64,000 nucleotides of DNA from assembly GCA_039621445.1 (NCBI GenBank), contig CP154955.1, positions 23,212,064 through 23,276,063 of the forward strand. The letters run 5' to 3'. Origin of the DNA: Euglena gracilis. Its lineage: Eukaryota; Euglenida; Euglenophyceae; Euglenales. Both the position numbers and the translations under genes were made by a program. A model generated the notes under the pieces. The model was not told the DNA's origin. It was given only the letters and a program-made list of their open reading frames with translations, and searched no databases. This document shows, piece by piece, positions 61,430-64,000 of the stretch (its first letter is position 1; the number at the start of each line of letters is the position of its first letter).

Positions 61430-62492
61430 GGCGGTAGACTGGGGGGGGGGGGTAGTGGGTAGTCGGCCGACTAGTCGGCCGACTACCCAATTGGTCGGCC
61501 GACTAGGCCTGGTCGGTAGCTAGTCGGCGAGACAGGGGGGGGGGGGGGTAGTGGGTAGTCGGCCGACCCACTCTAATGTACTAACGGGTCCAAACCGCCG
61601 ACTTTTAAGCCCCCCCATGAAGAAAACTCAATGCAAACTAGTCGGTGGGTAGTCGGCGGTCATAAAAATGGTCTGTTGCGGGCCCAAATCACCCGGAAAT
61701 GGTCCGGATGGGTCCAAATAAGTGTCTTACGCCTAAATAAACACCCCCAAATGGAAATCTTTGGTCGGTGGGGGGTCGGTGGGCCCTTGATTGGGGTCCG
61801 AAGGGGAAAAAAACCAATGGTGAAACAGGGATTACATGAAAATACTTTAGAAATGCAAGCATTCTGCATCACGAGAGGCAGAAAACTCCCCCCTCCACCC
61901 CCATCCGAGCCTCAAAAAACAAAATCCCTTCTGTGTTGCCAACATACTCGGGGGCTAAGTCGTTTTTGTGGCTCACTTTGGCATAGGCGGGGGGGGGGCT
62001 CCGCCCCCCCCGCACCCCCCCCAAATAACAAAATCCCTTCTATGTTGGCAATAGACTTGGAGGGATAAGACCTTTTTTTGTGCAAATTTTGACTAATGTT
62101 GAAAATCCAATGGGGAGAGGTGTTCTTTTGTCAAAAGTGGCCCAAAATGGACATTTTCCCCCAGTTTTTTTGCATATTCACCCCCGATTGGGGGGTTCTG
62201 GAGCCATTCGGGTGGGTTTTGACTTGTGTTGAGGTGATTTATACAAAAGTTTTTTCCCAGGAGGGGGTGATTAAAAGTCGGCGGTTTTGACCCTTTAGTA
62301 TATTAGAGTGGGTAGTCGGCCGACTAGTCGGCCGACTACCCAATTGGTCCGCCGACTAGTCGGGACCAATTAGTCGGCCGACTAGTCGGCCGACCAATTG
62401 GGTAGTCGGCCGACTAGTCGGCCGACCAATTGGGTAGTCGGCCGACTAGTCGGCCGACTACCCACTACCCCCCCCCCAGTCTACCGTTTGGC
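61430..62492. mobile_element. Foldback element of about 1.06 kb with GTCGGCCGACTAGTCGGCC arms
   Basis: Ends CGGTAGACTGGGGG and CCCCCAGTCTACCG face each other. Each arm contains tandem GTCGGCCGAC palindromes with GTGGGTAGTC and CCCAATTGG. The core has G-run hairpins (61,985-62,020) and a duplicated AACAAAATCCCTTCTRTGTTG string (61,918; 62,027). A core fragment recurs, inverted, at 57,935-58,000. Confidence 0.85.
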
Positions 62493-62984
62493 ACTCTTAC
62501 TGCCCCATGCCGCCAAAGCAGTCAAGCACAAACGGGGTGAGGCGCCAGCCTCGTCTCAAACAAGTTGCGTCATATTTGCGGTGTTTGTCTGCTTCTTGTT
62601 TTTCCTTCCAAATCGGAAGTTGTGCGGCGCGGCTCAGAGGGTTGCTTGGGGTCAGTGACGGATGGTGACATCGATGGCGACCGGACCCTCACTGTCAAGG
62701 CGAGGGATGAAGATATCATTTCAAAAAACAACATGTGATTTTTTGCGGGGTCACAGAACTCCTCTATCCCACCCCAATGGCGGGTTTTATCCCTCTCCAT
62801 CTGTGGCTGTTGCATTCCCATTCCAAAACAACCCCTGATTTTTATCATTTTTGATTCACCTCACCAATGTGCTGCTCGCTACCCTGACAAGTTTTAAGCA
62901 GCCGCCAACGATGTTTACGATGCCAGGCTGTAACTCTACAGAATATTTTTCATTTATAACACGGAACAATGCAGATGTACCGTG

Positions 62985-63150
62985 TTTGTAACACGTGTAC
63001 ATTGTACGGAAAGCGTGTTTACTCCTTTTGGTAACACGTGTACACTGCAGGAAAGCGTGTTTACTTTTTTGGTAACACGTGTACATTGTACGGAAAGCGT
63101 GTTTACTCCTTTTGGTAACACGTGTACACCGCAGGAAAGCATGTAACAGG
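62985..63150. repeat. Tandem repeat of about 45 bp, two alternating subtypes
   Basis: Four units of GTAACACGTGTACA...GAAAGCGTGTTTAC occur. Unit type alternates: TTGTACG, CTGCAG, TTGTACG, CCGCAG. So the true period is about 90 bp. Confidence 0.85.
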
Positions 63151-63614
63151 AAAAGCGAGTCTCATCAGCTGGGAGGAAATACGTAGCTCAGTGCTCATTG
63201 CAGGGTGAGGAAAACTGAAACGAAGCAGTGGAGGACAGAAAATCCTGGAGTGAAAATGGGAGAACCCAACAACAGGTTGCACTGAATCTGTATTCTTGGT
63301 TTAGGGAGGGTTGATTGTAAGATTCCATGTCCTTGGCGTGAAATCAGGCTGATTCGTGGGCTATAAACAAACAGCGGGCCAGTACCCGGGCAATATTCCC
63401 ACCAGGAAAGAAATACGACTACAAACTCTTTCTGGGGGGGGTTCCGACACTCTGGAGTCCGGCATCCCAATGCGTTGGACAGGTAGAAGAGGCTCCTCCA
63501 CCCACTACATCCAGGCATGCAGCAGCCCAACAAAAGCAGAATGGGCAGCTGCTGGAGGACACACACAACAAACATTCACACCGACCTGATTCTTGCATGT
63601 CAGTGTATTGCATT

Positions 63615-63715
63615 AACGTGACCCCCCCCCTATTTGTCACCCCCCCCTAATAGTCGCCCCCCCCCTTGGGGGGGGGGGCGACAATTAGGGGGGGGGGGTC
63701 GCTGAGCTCTTATCC
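63615..63715. repeat. C-run/G-run foldback with GTCRCC and GACAATTA
   Basis: GTGACCCCCCCC...TAATAGTCGCCCCCC is followed by the complement GGGGGGCGACAATTAGGGGGG. A diverged relative is at 54,768-54,862. Confidence 0.75.
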
Positions 63716-63985
63716 CTTTATGGGTAAGAGCGAAGCTTACCACCGGCGAAACCCCCCCCCCGCCTCCCCCCCCCCCCCCCCCCCCCCGGGTCGGGGCCAC
63801 CAGGAGAACCGACGGATTATCACCATGATCCCGGCCCGGTTCCCGGAATTTTTTTTTCAGTCGCGAGCGACTGGATTTCTAGTTTCCGAATCACCTGGGT
63901 TTGACCCCCAACTCCCCGCCAGGCCCGAGTTATTCACGCACGAAGGGGTCCAAACTGGGTAGGATTTACCCGCCCCCTGGATAAG
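63705..63985 (+). repeat. Dispersed element B, copy 2
   Basis: Collinear with 27,305-27,600, including GGGTAAGAGCGAAGCTTACC and AGTCGCGAGCGACT. Runs close to the end of the window. Confidence 0.8.
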
Positions 63986-64000
63986 CCCCCCCCCCCTGGA

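Overview
Large-genome eukaryotic nuclear DNA, not bacterial. The coding signal lies in short GC-rich exons joined by GT-AG and some GC-AG introns, separated by kilobases of repeats. Genes were rebuilt by pairing splice sites with reading-frame phase and family motifs; no transcript or database was available. A photosynthetic protist or alga is the best guess. A Rossmann-fold protein of plant/algal plastid type carries a targeting-like N-terminus, TTTAGGG/TTAGGG-like repeats occur, and GC splice donors are frequent. The lineage cannot be fixed from this window.

Layout. 1-2.3 kb: minisatellite and anonymous DNA. 2,325-7,249 (-): an almost complete 11-exon NAD(P)-binding Rossmann-fold gene. 7.8-10.6 kb (-): part of a gene with a universal-stress-protein (USP) C-terminal half. 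11.7-13.0 kb (+): a short membrane-segment exon and a coiled-coil gene. 13,211-14,135 (-): the 3' end of an unrecognised gene. 15,489-20,365 (-): a second USP-domain gene, about 290 residues over seven exons. 21,236-29,487 (-): a TLDc-domain (OXR1-like) gene. 32,139-32,432 (-): the last two exons of an unrecognised gene. 37,398-52,303 (-): a non-hydrolysing UDP-GlcNAc 2-epimerase (WecB type) in 13 exons over about 15 kb. Its first 4.3-kb and 3.7-kb introns hold a roughly 470-bp GT array, two huge TTATTG arrays and a 205-bp tandem repeat.

48.5-64 kb is mostly transposon-like: nested foldback (inverted-repeat) elements, minisatellites, telomere-like repeats and a degenerate reverse-transcriptase relic at 58.9-59.6 kb. 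The epimerase first exon at 52.2 kb is the only host exon recognised there. Dispersed families recur through the whole window. Many share one design: long C or G runs arranged as palindromes, beside A-rich DNA carrying a small GGCGC...GCGCC hairpin.

The genes do not form a pathway. All long genes lie on the minus strand; only the small 11.7-13 kb genes lie on the plus strand. No tRNA, rRNA, CRISPR array or operon was recognised. The most unusual features are the wealth of foldback elements with C-run termini, GT arrays that start exactly at 5' splice sites, and the giant arrays inside the epimerase introns.
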